Assembly (NCBI GenBank): GCA_023838465.1
Contig: JAIVEQ010000018.1
Location: 1-64,000 of the forward strand
Reading direction: 5' to 3'
From: Candidatus Thiodiazotropha sp.
GTDB lineage: Bacteria; Pseudomonadota; Gammaproteobacteria; Chromatiales; Chromatiaceae
DNA length: 64,000 nucleotides
Both the position numbers and the translations under genes were made by a program. Numbering within the stretch: position 1 is the first letter of the stretch; each line of letters opens with the position of its first letter. Below are positions 44,963-54,367 of this stretch, one piece after another. Under the pieces are notes generated by a model. The model was not told the DNA's origin. It saw only the letters and a program-made list of their open reading frames with translations, and ran no database searches.

Positions 44963-45574
44963 TCATTTGACGTCCATCGGGACGGCCATACTCTTTTCCT
45001 GTGACAGCCCGGCAGCTTCCCACCCAGTCGTGCCGTCAGGGTACCAGTAGATTTGTGTATAACCGAAACAGGTTGCTGCACGTTTTGCTGCATTCCAGGA
45101 CATCCAACAGTCAGCCTGGCAATAGATGATGATCTTTCGTGACTTGTCACCTGCCGAATACTTCGCCAGGTTCACTTTGAAATACGCTTCAAGCTCATCT
45201 GATAGTGCGCCATAACCCACATTGGGCAGCCAGACTGAGCCTGGAATGTTGTGTCTTGCTGGTGGCAGCCATAACAGACCAGAGGGACGATCCTTGGGTT
45301 TTATCGGTGCAGGGAGGACATCGATCAGGATCACATCATCATCCTGCAGCAGCTTTTGCACTTGCTGTGTCGTCACTGTGAAACCAGAGGGTACGGTATC
45401 AGGTACTGGTGAGCGAAAGTCGGTGATTCGGTAGCCATTTGAAGAGAAGAGTTCTGTGTTCTCCTCGGCAGTAATGTATGTGGCGAATAGTATGAGTATG
45501 CATGTCAGTGTGACTCTACCCGCCAGTGATCGGTCAATATGAACGGAGCTGTACATGGGTGGTTGAGGATTCAA
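44963..45574 (-). CDS. Rhodanese-like protein, PQQ-catabolism-associated (CxxxCW type)
   Basis: A 203-residue exported protein (hydrophobic segment VTLTCILILFATYITAEE). The rhodanese-like fold carries IIIYCQADCWMSWNAAKRA near residue 150, the motif of the PQQ-associated CXXCW family, with two cysteines three residues apart before Trp. TGWEAAGL closes it. Its start overlaps the xoxJ-like stop by 4 bases, at TTG 45574; ATG at 45556 is an alternative. It is the last gene of the xoxF operon. The fold suggests transfer of sulfur or another group, but no substrate is known. Confidence 0.83.
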   Translation of the reverse strand: MNPQPPMYSSVHIDRSLAGRVTLTCILILFATYITAEENTELFSSNGYRITDFRSPVPDTVPSGFTVTTQQVQKLLQDDDVILIDVLPAPIKPKDRPSGLLWLPPARHNIPGSVWLPNVGYGALSDELEAYFKVNLAKYSAGDKSRKIIIYCQADCWMSWNAAKRAATCFGYTQIYWYPDGTTGWEAAGLSQEKSMAVPMDVK

Positions 45575-46425
45575 TGTCTTATCAGACTATCACTCTTGTC
45601 CAGAAGTGGGACGCCATATTTCACCAGGATCTCCTCTATCTGTGGGGCAAGCTTTTCCAGTTCTTCGTTGAGTTGGTGTTTCCATAAGGCCTCTCGACGA
45701 CGGATTCCCATGGAAACATTGAAGGCAAGCGGGATCGAATCCTCCTTGGGTGGTAGCGGTACGATGCTCAGTGCTGTTTTTTGTTGCCGGGAGACGTAAC
45801 CGGCGATCGGACCCCACACCACAGCTACGTCGATCTCTCCCTTTGCTACATCCTCTACCGCTTGGCTGGCTGGGGAGAAATGACGGGTATCGACAGTTCG
45901 CAGATAGGGACGCACTTGACCCATAAGATTAAATTTTGCAAGCAGTGTGGCAGGTGGTGTACCGGCAACAACGCCCAGTCGAAGCTGCCTCAGTGCCGGA
46001 TCTTTGAGCGAGTGAATAGCAAGTCCGGCATCCTGTCGATAGACCAGTGTATAGACAGATCGATAATAGGGGTTGGTGTTCTGTAGCAGTTCGTTGACTG
46101 AGGTAATACCCATCACCAGATCACAGAGACGGACCTGCAGTGTGTTGCGAACGAATCCGAGAGATTGGGGCCACCAGCGGTAACGTAGAGTACGATTGAG
46201 ATCTTTTGCAATCAGCTGGGCAATCTGGTTTTCAAAACCTTGCAACTGCTTATTGGAGTAGGGCAAGTGATTGGGATCGCCACAAACTGTCAGGAATTCG
46301 CTATTTCTGACTTCATGAGTGGTTGCCGCTGCTGATGCTCTTAAACCGATCAGCAGGATCAGGGTGATCAGAACAAAGAACAGCGCTATCGTTGTGATAG
46401 TGAAGCCTGATCCTCTACGCAACAT
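45571..46425 (-). CDS. xoxJ: XoxJ/MxaJ-like periplasmic binding protein
   Basis: A 284-residue exported protein (hydrophobic segment TTIALFFVLITLILLIGLRASAAA) of the solute-binding type seen with methanol dehydrogenases. SEFLTVCGDPNHLPYSNKQLQGFENQIAQLIAKDL begins the mature domain, and GVVAGTPPATLLAKFNLM and VWGPIAGYVSRQQ follow. In methylotrophs XoxJ is thought to help form or activate the dehydrogenase. It lies between the cytochrome gene (110 bases upstream) and the rhodanese gene. Confidence 0.88.
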   Translation of the reverse strand: MLRRGSGFTITTIALFFVLITLILLIGLRASAAATTHEVRNSEFLTVCGDPNHLPYSNKQLQGFENQIAQLIAKDLNRTLRYRWWPQSLGFVRNTLQVRLCDLVMGITSVNELLQNTNPYYRSVYTLVYRQDAGLAIHSLKDPALRQLRLGVVAGTPPATLLAKFNLMGQVRPYLRTVDTRHFSPASQAVEDVAKGEIDVAVVWGPIAGYVSRQQKTALSIVPLPPKEDSIPLAFNVSMGIRRREALWKHQLNEELEKLAPQIEEILVKYGVPLLDKSDSLIRH

Positions 46426-46534
46426 ATGATTGGGCCTTTGTAGCTTCTGGAATGGATAGCAAATTCGACCCGTTCTCCCACTCTTTTGTTCAAGCGCTCT
46501 TTATAGACAACGCTACAGATGGTTTATCCGCTGC

Positions 46535-46996
46535 TTACTTAGGCTTTCTGATTTTTGGAAAGCGTTTGGGTCTTATAGGACCGATGACACCGTCTGCACG
46601 GGCCTTCAGATAGGCGTAGATATCAGACATGTTGGCGAGAACGTCTCTGTTTTCGGCAAAAGGCGGCATGACCATGTTATTCAATCCAACTCTTCCCTGC
46701 ACGATCACAGTGACGAAATCACCCCATGAAAGTGTTTTGAGTGACTCCAGCAAAGCAGGGGCATACGCGCTTCCCAACCCTGCGGGTCCATGGCATACAT
46801 GACAGTCGGCATGATAGCGACGAAAACCGTTATAGGTGCCGAAGTCGACTTTGCCATTCTCAAAGTAGTAGGGTTGTTCGGGAGAGGGTACGAAAGTCCT
46901 GTAGTCGGCACGCGTCGCTGAAGAGAAAAGAACGAGGATGCTCGTGAACAGTACTAATACGGCTGTTAAAGATTGATGACCTTTGGAATACTGCAT
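46535..46996 (-). CDS. xoxG: c-type cytochrome partner of XoxF (XoxG-like)
   Basis: A 153-residue exported protein (signal ending near FSSATRADY) with one haem c site, CHVCHG, preceded by RYHAD at about residue 66. MVMPPFAENRD and the downstream ARADGVIGPIRPKRFPKIRKP tail fit the methanol-metabolism c-type cytochrome family. The Met in NNMVMPPF is a candidate sixth ligand. It takes electrons from PQQ in XoxF and passes them on. The xoxF stop lies 90 bases upstream, so both are in one operon. Confidence 0.87.
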   Translation of the reverse strand: MQYSKGHQSLTAVLVLFTSILVLFSSATRADYRTFVPSPEQPYYFENGKVDFGTYNGFRRYHADCHVCHGPAGLGSAYAPALLESLKTLSWGDFVTVIVQGRVGLNNMVMPPFAENRDVLANMSDIYAYLKARADGVIGPIRPKRFPKIRKPK

Positions 46997-47085
46997 GTAT
47001 CGCCTCTTCTAAGAGATGGGGGGCAGTGAACATCAGCGTGCTGTCACCCGCATCACTCATGCGGGTGACAGCGACAGATGGCAGA

Positions 47086-48888
47086 TTATTCAGCCAGTTC
47101 GAATACCGTCAGGGTTCCACCCAGTTGGGTGTAATCGCTGAGGGATGCGTAGGCACCTACGGCACCGAGGCCTGCAGTTGGGTCTGTCAGACCAGCTGCC
47201 ATACCGATACCGGCCCAGCCACCAAGTCCTGATAGCACCGCGATATACTGCTTGCCACCGTGCATATAGGTGTTGACGTTACCGATGATGCCAGAGGGTG
47301 TCTTGAACTTGTAAAGTTCTTTACCCGTCGCAGCGTCAACTGCCTTGAGATAGCCTTCCAATGTGCCATAGAAGACCACATCACCTGCTGTAGAGAGTGC
47401 GCCGCTCCAAACCGAAAATGGTTCAGGATTGGACCAGACGACCTTACCTTTGTCGGCATCCCATGCAATGAAGTTACCCAGGTGTGTGCCGCCCGGTGCC
47501 GGATACATGGAGAGGGTGGCGCCAACATAGGGTTGCCCCGCTGTATAGGAGACCTGGAAAGGTTCATAGTCCATGCATACGTGGTTGGTTGGCACGTAGA
47601 ACAGTCCGGATCGTGGCGAGTAGCTGGCTGGTTGCTGGTCCTTGGAACCCAATGCCGCCGGGCAGATGCCAGTCGAGTTGACATCTTCGCCATTCTGCTC
47701 AGTAGAGTATTTGGATACAACCTGTGGACGACCGGTCTTCATGTCGACATGAGTGGCCCAGTTGACTGTCGGGTCATATTTCTCTGCAACCAGCAGCTCA
47801 CCATTTGCTCGATCAAGGGTATAGCCAAAGCCATTACGATCGAAGTGGACCAGAGCCTTGCGCATCTTACCTTTGATCTTTTTGTCTACCAGGATCATTT
47901 CGTTGATGCCATCATAATCCCACTCGTCATGGGGTGTCATCTGATAGAGCCACTTAGCCATGCCAGTGTCGGCATCGCGTGCGAAGATAGTCATAGACCA
48001 ACGGTTGTCACCGGGACGCTGGATAGGGTTCCAGGTGCTGGGGTTGCCAGAGCCGTAATAGACCAGGTTCAGATCTGGATCGTAGGAGAACCAGCCCCAA
48101 GTGGTACCACCGCCGATCTTCCACTGATCACCCTTCCAGGTGGAGGTTCCTGAGTCCTTGCCGACGGGCGTTCCAAGATGTGTGGTCATTTTTGGATCCA
48201 GCAGGGTATCGGAGTCTGGTCCCATGGAGTAACCACGCCATGCCATGCTGCCATCTTTCGTGTTATACGCAGTCAAGTGTCCACGTACACCGAATTCACC
48301 ACCTGAAATACCGACATAGACCTTGTCTTTCACAACCATTGGTGCTGCAGTGGCGGTCGCCCCTTTCTTAGGATCGCCATTTTTCACGGACCAATGCACC
48401 TTACCGCTTTTGGCATCCAGGGCTACCAGCGTGGTATCAGCCTGGGAGAGGAAGATTTTGCCATCACCGTATGCCAGCCCACGGTTTACTGTGTCACAAC
48501 ACATGACCGGGATGACGCTCGTGTCTTGCTTGGGTTCATACTTCCAGATGATTTTCCCATTATCATTGAGATCCAATGCAAAAACCTTGTTCGGAAATGG
48601 GCTGTGGATGTACATCACACCATCCATGACCAGCGGCCCACCCTCATGACCACGCAATACACCGGTTGAGAATGTCCAGGCAACCTTCAGTTTTTTGACA
48701 TTCTTGGTATTGATCTGATCTAGCTCACTGAAACGGGTACTGGCATAGTCGCCATTCGGCATGACCCAGTTGTTTGCGTTCTGTTGCAATTTCTGTAACT
48801 CAGAGTTGGCCGTAGCTGCCCCTGCGCTTGCGAGCATGGCTGAGGCAGTGAAGCAGATCGCCATGACTTTGCGTTTCGCTTTTACCAT
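47086..48888 (-). CDS. xoxF: PQQ-dependent methanol dehydrogenase, lanthanide type
   Basis: A 600-residue periplasmic quinoprotein (signal ending near GAATANSEL) that oxidises methanol. The adjacent disulfide is C130-C131 (MCCDTVNRG). The PQQ and metal site includes E198 ([11 protein letters not shown]) and N282 (GSGNPSTWN), the catalytic D324 and the extra D326 in HDEWDYDG. The second Asp two residues on marks the lanthanide-using XoxF type against calcium-type MxaF. The length and W motifs fit XoxF5. ATG at 48888 has TGAGGAT before it, while the upstream ATG at 48903 is unlikely to be used. No mxaF or mxaI was seen. The operon continues into the cytochrome, xoxJ and rhodanese genes. Confidence 0.96.
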   Translation of the reverse strand: MVKAKRKVMAICFTASAMLASAGAATANSELQKLQQNANNWVMPNGDYASTRFSELDQINTKNVKKLKVAWTFSTGVLRGHEGGPLVMDGVMYIHSPFPNKVFALDLNDNGKIIWKYEPKQDTSVIPVMCCDTVNRGLAYGDGKIFLSQADTTLVALDAKSGKVHWSVKNGDPKKGATATAAPMVVKDKVYVGISGGEFGVRGHLTAYNTKDGSMAWRGYSMGPDSDTLLDPKMTTHLGTPVGKDSGTSTWKGDQWKIGGGTTWGWFSYDPDLNLVYYGSGNPSTWNPIQRPGDNRWSMTIFARDADTGMAKWLYQMTPHDEWDYDGINEMILVDKKIKGKMRKALVHFDRNGFGYTLDRANGELLVAEKYDPTVNWATHVDMKTGRPQVVSKYSTEQNGEDVNSTGICPAALGSKDQQPASYSPRSGLFYVPTNHVCMDYEPFQVSYTAGQPYVGATLSMYPAPGGTHLGNFIAWDADKGKVVWSNPEPFSVWSGALSTAGDVVFYGTLEGYLKAVDAATGKELYKFKTPSGIIGNVNTYMHGGKQYIAVLSGLGGWAGIGMAAGLTDPTAGLGAVGAYASLSDYTQLGGTLTVFELAE

Positions 48889-49095
48889 AGTTGAAATCCT
48901 CATTTTATTGTTTGGTGAGACTGACTTTTTGGTAGATCTCTTTCACTTAGAAGCCTAATCATTAAGCTCAGATTACAAGCAAGTGCTTCTCCAATCCGCA
49001 TCTACCTATAGCGATCCAAAATTTATTAGCTGCTGCTGTCTATTGACCTTGTCGCAAAAACTTACAGGCAGTCTCGATGAGCGACATTAGGTATG

Positions 49096-49113
49096 ACGCA
49101 ACTTGTGTGCCAG
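49096..49113 (-). promoter_or_regulatory. Sigma-54 promoter for the xoxF operon
   Basis: Minus-strand CTGGCACACAAGTTGCGT, identical over 18 bases to the promoter of fdhBA. TGGCAC-N5-TTGC with GG-N10-GC spacing fits the -24/-12 consensus. The predicted start is near 49086, giving a leader of about 200 bases before xoxF. The wider region 48889-49533 holds no other recognised gene. Confidence 0.85.
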
Positions 49114-49355
49114 AGCGTGGGTATAGGCTGCTATTGAAAGGCCGTAAGGCCCGCCAAACCTGTATATTCCTGCTATAGATCTTGATATTAAGTCCTATTA
49201 CAGTGATATATTATGGGCATATAAAAAAACCGGATATTATTCAACTTCCGTTTTACTTGCGGCTCTTCAAGGATTGAAGTGTGGTGAATTTAGGGTAATC
49301 CCTGGTTGTTATATCTTGATGTGGTCCATTTTTTTCAGCTGGGTATCAAGTAGTG

Positions 49356-49371
49356 TGTCACTGCGGTGACA
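49356..49371. promoter_or_regulatory. Perfect dyad TGTCAC-N4-GTGACA upstream of xoxF
   Basis: TGTCACTGCGGTGACA is a perfect inverted repeat, about 243 bases upstream of the xoxF sigma-54 promoter, within reach of an enhancer-bound activator. On the plus strand a T-run follows (ATATTTTTT), so it could instead be a terminator of an unannotated plus-strand transcript. The half-sites resemble those of the dyad at 39047-39064, but the spacing differs by two bases. Confidence 0.5.
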
Positions 49372-49533
49372 TATTTTTTCTATTTCAATTGATTGACTAA
49401 TAGGTGCTTTCTATGACCACGGCTTTTAGGCTGTGAAACAAACCCCATCAAGCCATCCATTCCACGGATGAAAGTGCTTTTTGGGTATGGTTGGAAGTAG
49501 AAAAAATTGCCATAGGTGGCATGGACAATCTCA

Positions 49534-50346
49534 TTAACACCAAACCAGAATCTCCCCCTTTCCGTCACACCCCAGGTCACCGAGCCAACGTTGCACACGA
49601 CTACCTCGCTCCCACATATCGGAGAAGCCTGCCTGGTCTTGGAAACTCCGGGTGAGCAGTGTCAGAAAGTTGAGATTGTGTTTGCCGTTGTCGTTGAAGG
49701 TGGCCGGTAGGGAGACGGGCTCTTGGGATAACAGCAAGGTACCGCGGCGCATCGCCAGCCCGGTTTTTGCACCCGCCTCACCGAGCACAACAAGGGTTCC
49801 CGCAATCATACGGGATGCACAGTAATCTCCCGCATTTCCGCTTATCAGGATGGTGCCGCGGCGCATCTGGTCGCCGGCCCTGTCTCCGGTGTTACCTTTA
49901 ACTAAGATTTTCCCGCCACGCATACCCTGGCGCTCTCCAGTGATGGCTCCACCGAGGAGGTCGCCCGCATTGCCAGCGATAGTCAGGGTGCCGGCTGACA
50001 TGTTGCAACCGGCAGCGATACCGACATCACCTGATACAGACAGGGAGCCTCCCCCCATTGAGCGCCCAAGATAGGCACCTGCACACCCTTCGATATGTAT
50101 GCTGCCGTTGGTCATTCCGCTGCCAATCTCATCCAGGCGATCACTGTCTGACTGGATGACAATATCTTGTGGGTCATCACCGCTAAGGGTAAACAGATCC
50201 CCGCAAGCGACCTGTTGGTTTCCCTGCCAGAGAGGAAGTTGGACGATATCAGATAACTTCATATCAGCCAGTCGCTCAGGGGTGAAGGGACTCATGTCGA
50301 TGCGCTGATGGCTTGACTGTCGCAGTCGTAGTATCAACGCGCTCAT
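49534..50346 (-). CDS. fhcC: Formyltransferase/hydrolase complex subunit C
   Basis: A 270-residue FwdC-like protein. Repeating parallel beta-helix segments (GSGMTNGSIHIEG, SGDVGIAAGCNMSAGTLTIAG, GGAITGERQGMRGGKILVKG, DQMRRGTILISGNAGDYCASRMIAGTLVVLGEAG) are typical of the C subunit of formylmethanofuran dehydrogenase and glutamate-synthase-like C-domains. In methylotrophs it is part of the Fhc complex that converts formyl-H4MPT to formate via formyl-methylofuran. It is last in the fhcBADC operon, and its start overlaps fhcD by 4 bases. Confidence 0.93.
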   Translation of the reverse strand: MSALILRLRQSSHQRIDMSPFTPERLADMKLSDIVQLPLWQGNQQVACGDLFTLSGDDPQDIVIQSDSDRLDEIGSGMTNGSIHIEGCAGAYLGRSMGGGSLSVSGDVGIAAGCNMSAGTLTIAGNAGDLLGGAITGERQGMRGGKILVKGNTGDRAGDQMRRGTILISGNAGDYCASRMIAGTLVVLGEAGAKTGLAMRRGTLLLSQEPVSLPATFNDNGKHNLNFLTLLTRSFQDQAGFSDMWERGSRVQRWLGDLGCDGKGEILVWC

Positions 50347-51239
50347 GCCATCACCTCTCGCAAGTGGAATTTAAACTGGCCCAGCTTGCCACCATAATTG
50401 CCGGCTGATATGCGCCGGATACCTGCGGGTGCACCCAGTTCACAGACCGCCTGGATGCCGACACGGGTTGCCAGACGTACATCATCTTCACCGATGCCGT
50501 TGATGACGATCTCCATCACCGACATTATTGTTGGATCCAGCTTCGATTTGACCAAGCCTCTCAGAGTGGGGCAATAGGCTTCGTTGGTCGATGCCATCAG
50601 GGCCTTGTATTTCGACCCTACCTTGGATCCGGAACGCACAATGCCGCCCGGGAAAGGCATGATCACATTGGGCAGGTGCAACATCGCCTCGATCGCCTTC
50701 TCACAGGCAGTGAGGGCCTGCAACTGGGTTTCAGCCAGGACCAGGAAGTTACCGCCACCAACCGCGGGGACCCGCGCGGTTGTCTCCTCACACAGAAATT
50801 CGCCGTCCATCACCGGTACTCGCCAGTAACGGCTGCCCGCAATCTGTTTGGCTATTTGATAACCGTCACCGAAGAAGCGCAGATTTTTACCCAGCGGAAT
50901 TCGTTTCTCCCCTGACATACCGGAGAAGAGCGCTGTCGTGGGGCAGGTCAGCACACACTGTCCTACCCGGTTCTCCAGGTGCTTTGCCAGGGCTTTACCC
51001 GACATGCCGAACAACAGCACGCTGACACCGGGCCGACCATCGGGGGACGCTTCAGGTGGGATCTCAGACTCTATGCCCGCTTCTACACCGCAGCCGATCA
51101 CTGAGGTGGCGAATCCGGTCATGGTTTCACCGGCGATTCGTGCCCAGCGTGGGTTGATAGCTGTGATAATGATGCGGGTAGCGGCCATACCGAAGGCCTC
51201 GGCGAAGGTCTCCTCGATTTCGGTGCCGTTGATGATCAT
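50343..51239 (-). CDS. fhcD: Formylmethanofuran:H4MPT formyltransferase
   Basis: A 298-residue formyltransferase (Ftr) that moves the formyl group from H4MPT to methylofuran in the oxidative direction. The start is MIINGTEIEETFAEAFGMAATRIIITA, followed by ASPDGRPGVSVLLFG and the closing block GAPAGIRRISAGNYGGKLGQFKFHL, all typical of archaeal and bacterial Ftr. The length matches the usual 296-300. It is coupled to fhcA by a 1-base gap and to fhcC by an overlap. Confidence 0.95.
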   Translation of the reverse strand: MIINGTEIEETFAEAFGMAATRIIITAINPRWARIAGETMTGFATSVIGCGVEAGIESEIPPEASPDGRPGVSVLLFGMSGKALAKHLENRVGQCVLTCPTTALFSGMSGEKRIPLGKNLRFFGDGYQIAKQIAGSRYWRVPVMDGEFLCEETTARVPAVGGGNFLVLAETQLQALTACEKAIEAMLHLPNVIMPFPGGIVRSGSKVGSKYKALMASTNEAYCPTLRGLVKSKLDPTIMSVMEIVINGIGEDDVRLATRVGIQAVCELGAPAGIRRISAGNYGGKLGQFKFHLREVMA

Positions 51240-51240
51240 G

Positions 51241-52905
51241 TTAATTTCTTCCCCGGCAGGGGTGGATCGTTACAGCGCTGCCAATACCCGCTGCCATCTC
51301 GTCGTCTGAAATCCTGAAGTTCTGCAGTTTGATGCTGTGATACTGCTCGAACCAGTCACCCAATCGTTTCTCTATGCCAGGATCGTAGTCCGGTCGTACC
51401 ACCTGGGTGGTGCCATTGATCGGCCGGGTGATCCGGCCTTCCTCTACCACGACCTCGCCCTGCTTGAACACCAGCATTGGCTGTTGAAACATCCGTTCAG
51501 GGTTGTCAGCCTGGTGATAAACAGCAATGTCAGCTATTGCACCAGGAGCCAGGTGTCCCCGGTCCGTTAATCCCAATATGCGTGCAGGTGCCGCCCGGGT
51601 CATGATGGCAATTTCGTAGAGTGAATAGACTCTGTCGAGCGTGCTCAGGTGACTGCTGGCTGCAGCATCGGGATTGATCTGCGACAGCAGATCGTTACGG
51701 AAACTGCGGTCCATCAGCAGGCGGATCAGATGGGGATAGCTGGTAAACGGGGCGCCATTGGGGTGGTCGGTGGTGAGGAATACACGCCAGGGATCGTCAA
51801 TCATCAGAAAGAGTTCGAGGCCGATTGCCCATTGCAGCGCATTGACAAAGTTCTTGTCCCGATAGCGAAAGGGGACAACCCCACAGCCCGCATCGCATTC
51901 GATATCCATGCAGGTCCATTTGTTCGGGTGAGCGTGACCGTGGTTGGCGTACTGTCTCATGGTGTCGCCGGAGACAGTAACGGTCTGGCCGAACATAATC
52001 TGGCCCACATCGATGGAGATGTTTGGATGGCGGTTGACAGCCTCGGCGATCTCAGCTGCTGAAGAGGAGAATTTTCGGTCTCCTTCCGCCCCGTAGCTGT
52101 GAAACTGAACATGGGTCAGGTGAATCGGTAGTCCCTCCGCTGCATCCATGGTAGACAGGGTGGAGTGAAAGTTGCCGGGTACGCCCAGGTTGCTGGCGTG
52201 TACATGCAGTGGATGGGGTACCCCCAGATTGTTCAGGGCCAGGCTCAAGGTTCTTAAGATCTTCCGTGGGCTGATTCGATAGTGAGGGTGGAGATCGTCT
52301 ACATCCAGCTCTCTGGCATTGAATTTGAAAGCATTGATGCCACCGGGATTGACTACCTTGATCCCGATGCATTGTGTCGCGTGCAGTGTCCAGGCAACGT
52401 AGTCGTTGATGGTCTCCTGTTCCGCCCCCTCGGCGATCATCTCAAGCAGCAGGTCGTCGTTACCCAGCATGGCATAGCCGCCGGTATCGATCATGGGAGT
52501 GTCCGCCATTTCCATGTGGGCCTGGCGGGCGTTGACAGGCAGGATGGCGGGTTCGAAGCAGCTGGTATAGCCCATTTCCGCATAGCGGTATCCAGCGGCC
52601 AGGGTTGAGGGAGTGGCGTGGCCGCTCCCCGATCGGGTCAGGGTTGTGCTTCTCCTGACATGCTCACGGTGATCTTCCGGGAGCATGGTTCGGGCAATAT
52701 TGACCTTGCCGCCACCGATGTGGGTGTGCAGGTCTATCGCTCCCGCCATTACAATCTTTCCATCCAGTGCGTAGCTGCGATGTACGGGTTCGCTGGCAGG
52801 TGGTGTAGAGACTATGCGGCCATCACGAATGTAGATATCCCTGACTTTGCCCTCAATGGCATTGGCAGGATCATAGAGTGTTCCACCGGTGAGTTTAGTC
52901 AACAT
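51241..52905 (-). CDS. fhcA: Formyltransferase/hydrolase complex subunit A
   Basis: A 554-residue amidohydrolase-fold protein similar to FwdA. It is the hydrolase that splits formyl-methylofuran to formate. The metal motif GAIDLHTHIGGGKVN lies near residue 56, and the later HVHASNLGVPGNF and VFLTTDHPNGAPF supply further metal ligands. The C-terminal PGAIADIAVY fits the amidohydrolase family. ATG at 52905 follows fhcB by 12 bases. Together with fhcB, fhcD and fhcC it makes the fourth step of the pathway. Confidence 0.95.
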   Translation of the reverse strand: MLTKLTGGTLYDPANAIEGKVRDIYIRDGRIVSTPPASEPVHRSYALDGKIVMAGAIDLHTHIGGGKVNIARTMLPEDHREHVRRSTTLTRSGSGHATPSTLAAGYRYAEMGYTSCFEPAILPVNARQAHMEMADTPMIDTGGYAMLGNDDLLLEMIAEGAEQETINDYVAWTLHATQCIGIKVVNPGGINAFKFNARELDVDDLHPHYRISPRKILRTLSLALNNLGVPHPLHVHASNLGVPGNFHSTLSTMDAAEGLPIHLTHVQFHSYGAEGDRKFSSSAAEIAEAVNRHPNISIDVGQIMFGQTVTVSGDTMRQYANHGHAHPNKWTCMDIECDAGCGVVPFRYRDKNFVNALQWAIGLELFLMIDDPWRVFLTTDHPNGAPFTSYPHLIRLLMDRSFRNDLLSQINPDAAASSHLSTLDRVYSLYEIAIMTRAAPARILGLTDRGHLAPGAIADIAVYHQADNPERMFQQPMLVFKQGEVVVEEGRITRPINGTTQVVRPDYDPGIEKRLGDWFEQYHSIKLQNFRISDDEMAAGIGSAVTIHPCRGRN

Positions 52906-52917
52906 AGGGCTACGCTC

Positions 52918-54213
52918 TTACTCTCCGGTAGCTTGCAGAAGCTTGTTGTTCAACAACATCATGATTTGACTGACCGCAGGCAGATCAGACTCTCTGAGTC
53001 GTCCAAGTGGCATAGGACAGACCGCATCGCTGCGATACCAATGGCCGGGGTGGTCCACCCCAGGGACACCCACAGGAATGTAGACATCGGGATCATTTTC
53101 AAAAGTCATTCCGGGGTGACCCAATACGATAGTCGGACTATCCGTCACTGGAGGAACAACCTGGGGGGAGAGTGAGGAGATCCACATCAGGAGATCTGTC
53201 TCTTTCTGCGCAATCAATGTCTGATAACGGTTGATCAGTGGGTCGTGCTCCGGGTAGCTTCGCTGCAACCGGGTCCGTAACGGGTAGCCAAGTTGCCAGG
53301 TGCAGACTTGATTGCTGGTTACATCTGCCAGGGTTCCGGCGAGAGGAAGGGCGGCACTGCGAGTCGTTAGATTGAGATCCTTGATCAGATCCACCAGACA
53401 CTGGATGGTCAGTTCGGCATGGGGGAAATCGAGCTCTGTGGCACTCCAGGCGATGACGCTGTATTTTGCCGTCTTCAACTGGGTGGCCAGCTCCACCAGT
53501 TGATCGCCTGTTTTGTCACCGAATGCTTGCATATTTACCGGCCGACCGGAGACCAGGCCTCTTAGCACGCCGGCCGCATCCGACAACTGCCTGTGTTCCA
53601 CTGGAATCACAGTGCACGCCATTGCCTCGATATCGGTTGGTAGAGACCCATTGTCCCAAGGACCTAGCAGTATCAGTTTTCGCTCACTGGCTGATGAGAA
53701 GAGACTGTGTTCCGGGTTCAGGACACGCTCGATCAAGCGAGGGAAACGATCAAAACACTGGTTGCCTACCACGATCATCAGATCGGCTCGATTGCGCACC
53801 TCTGTAAAAGTTGTTGCGAACCACCCGTTGTCTTGCAACACACGGATATTCCGAAACAAGCCGTCCCCATTGCAATGATCCAGTATGGCACCACAGTGAT
53901 CGGCCACTTCCAGGGTCCCTCGCATACCATTGACATCCGTAACCAATCCCGCAAATAGAGGGGCATGGGCTTTTCTCAGAAGTTCAGCACTCTGTGCAAT
54001 GGCATCATCCAGTGATGTCCGGCTCCCATCGATCATGGGGTTGTGGTCGTGAGGAGTCAATGCGGTATCGAAGAAAGAGCGGGCAAGTGTGCATCCTTTT
54101 TCCAGCGATACCAGTTGTCCATCGCTCACCTCCAGCTGTAGATCGTCACAACTCAATCCGCAACCAGGGCAAGTCACTGCATTTGTAATATTACCGATCT
54201 TGTTGTGCCACAT
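52918..54213 (-). CDS. fhcB: Formyltransferase/hydrolase complex subunit B
   Basis: A 431-residue protein similar to the FwdB subunit of formylmethanofuran dehydrogenase. The N-terminal CPGCGLSCDDLQLEV keeps a cysteine motif, but the bacterial FhcB is known not to carry a working tungsten/molybdenum formate site, so it is thought to be structural. ATG at 54213 is chosen because it begins just before that motif; a TTG at 54276 would add 21 residues. It is first in the fhcBADC operon, which differs from the fhcCDAB order of Methylorubrum. Confidence 0.9.
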   Translation of the reverse strand: MWHNKIGNITNAVTCPGCGLSCDDLQLEVSDGQLVSLEKGCTLARSFFDTALTPHDHNPMIDGSRTSLDDAIAQSAELLRKAHAPLFAGLVTDVNGMRGTLEVADHCGAILDHCNGDGLFRNIRVLQDNGWFATTFTEVRNRADLMIVVGNQCFDRFPRLIERVLNPEHSLFSSASERKLILLGPWDNGSLPTDIEAMACTVIPVEHRQLSDAAGVLRGLVSGRPVNMQAFGDKTGDQLVELATQLKTAKYSVIAWSATELDFPHAELTIQCLVDLIKDLNLTTRSAALPLAGTLADVTSNQVCTWQLGYPLRTRLQRSYPEHDPLINRYQTLIAQKETDLLMWISSLSPQVVPPVTDSPTIVLGHPGMTFENDPDVYIPVGVPGVDHPGHWYRSDAVCPMPLGRLRESDLPAVSQIMMLLNNKLLQATGE

Positions 54214-54350
54214 GACTCCGATAGCGGTCCTGACAGTGGGAAAGTGAAATACGTGCTTGAAGTGACTCAATTCCAAAACTACTGAAGTAACCCTACAGCA
54301 GCCCCAGAAAAAGGAGCTGCTGAACAGTTACCGTTAATTCATATGAACAA

Positions 54351-54367
54351 GGCAGAAAACGTGCCAG
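54351..54367 (-). promoter_or_regulatory. Sigma-54 promoter for fhcBADC
   Basis: Minus-strand CTGGCACGTTTTCTGCC has a perfect TGGCACG -24 element and a CTGC -12 element (consensus TTGC), with GG-N10-GC spacing. The predicted start is near 54340 and the leader to fhcB is about 130 bases. It is divergent from the mptG promoter 195 bases away, so one activator bound between could serve both. Confidence 0.82.

Noticed and set aside
49380-49598. A 72-codon minus-strand open frame overlapping the end of fhcC
   Set aside because: It overlaps a confirmed gene in another frame, has no Shine-Dalgarno, and no family was recognised.
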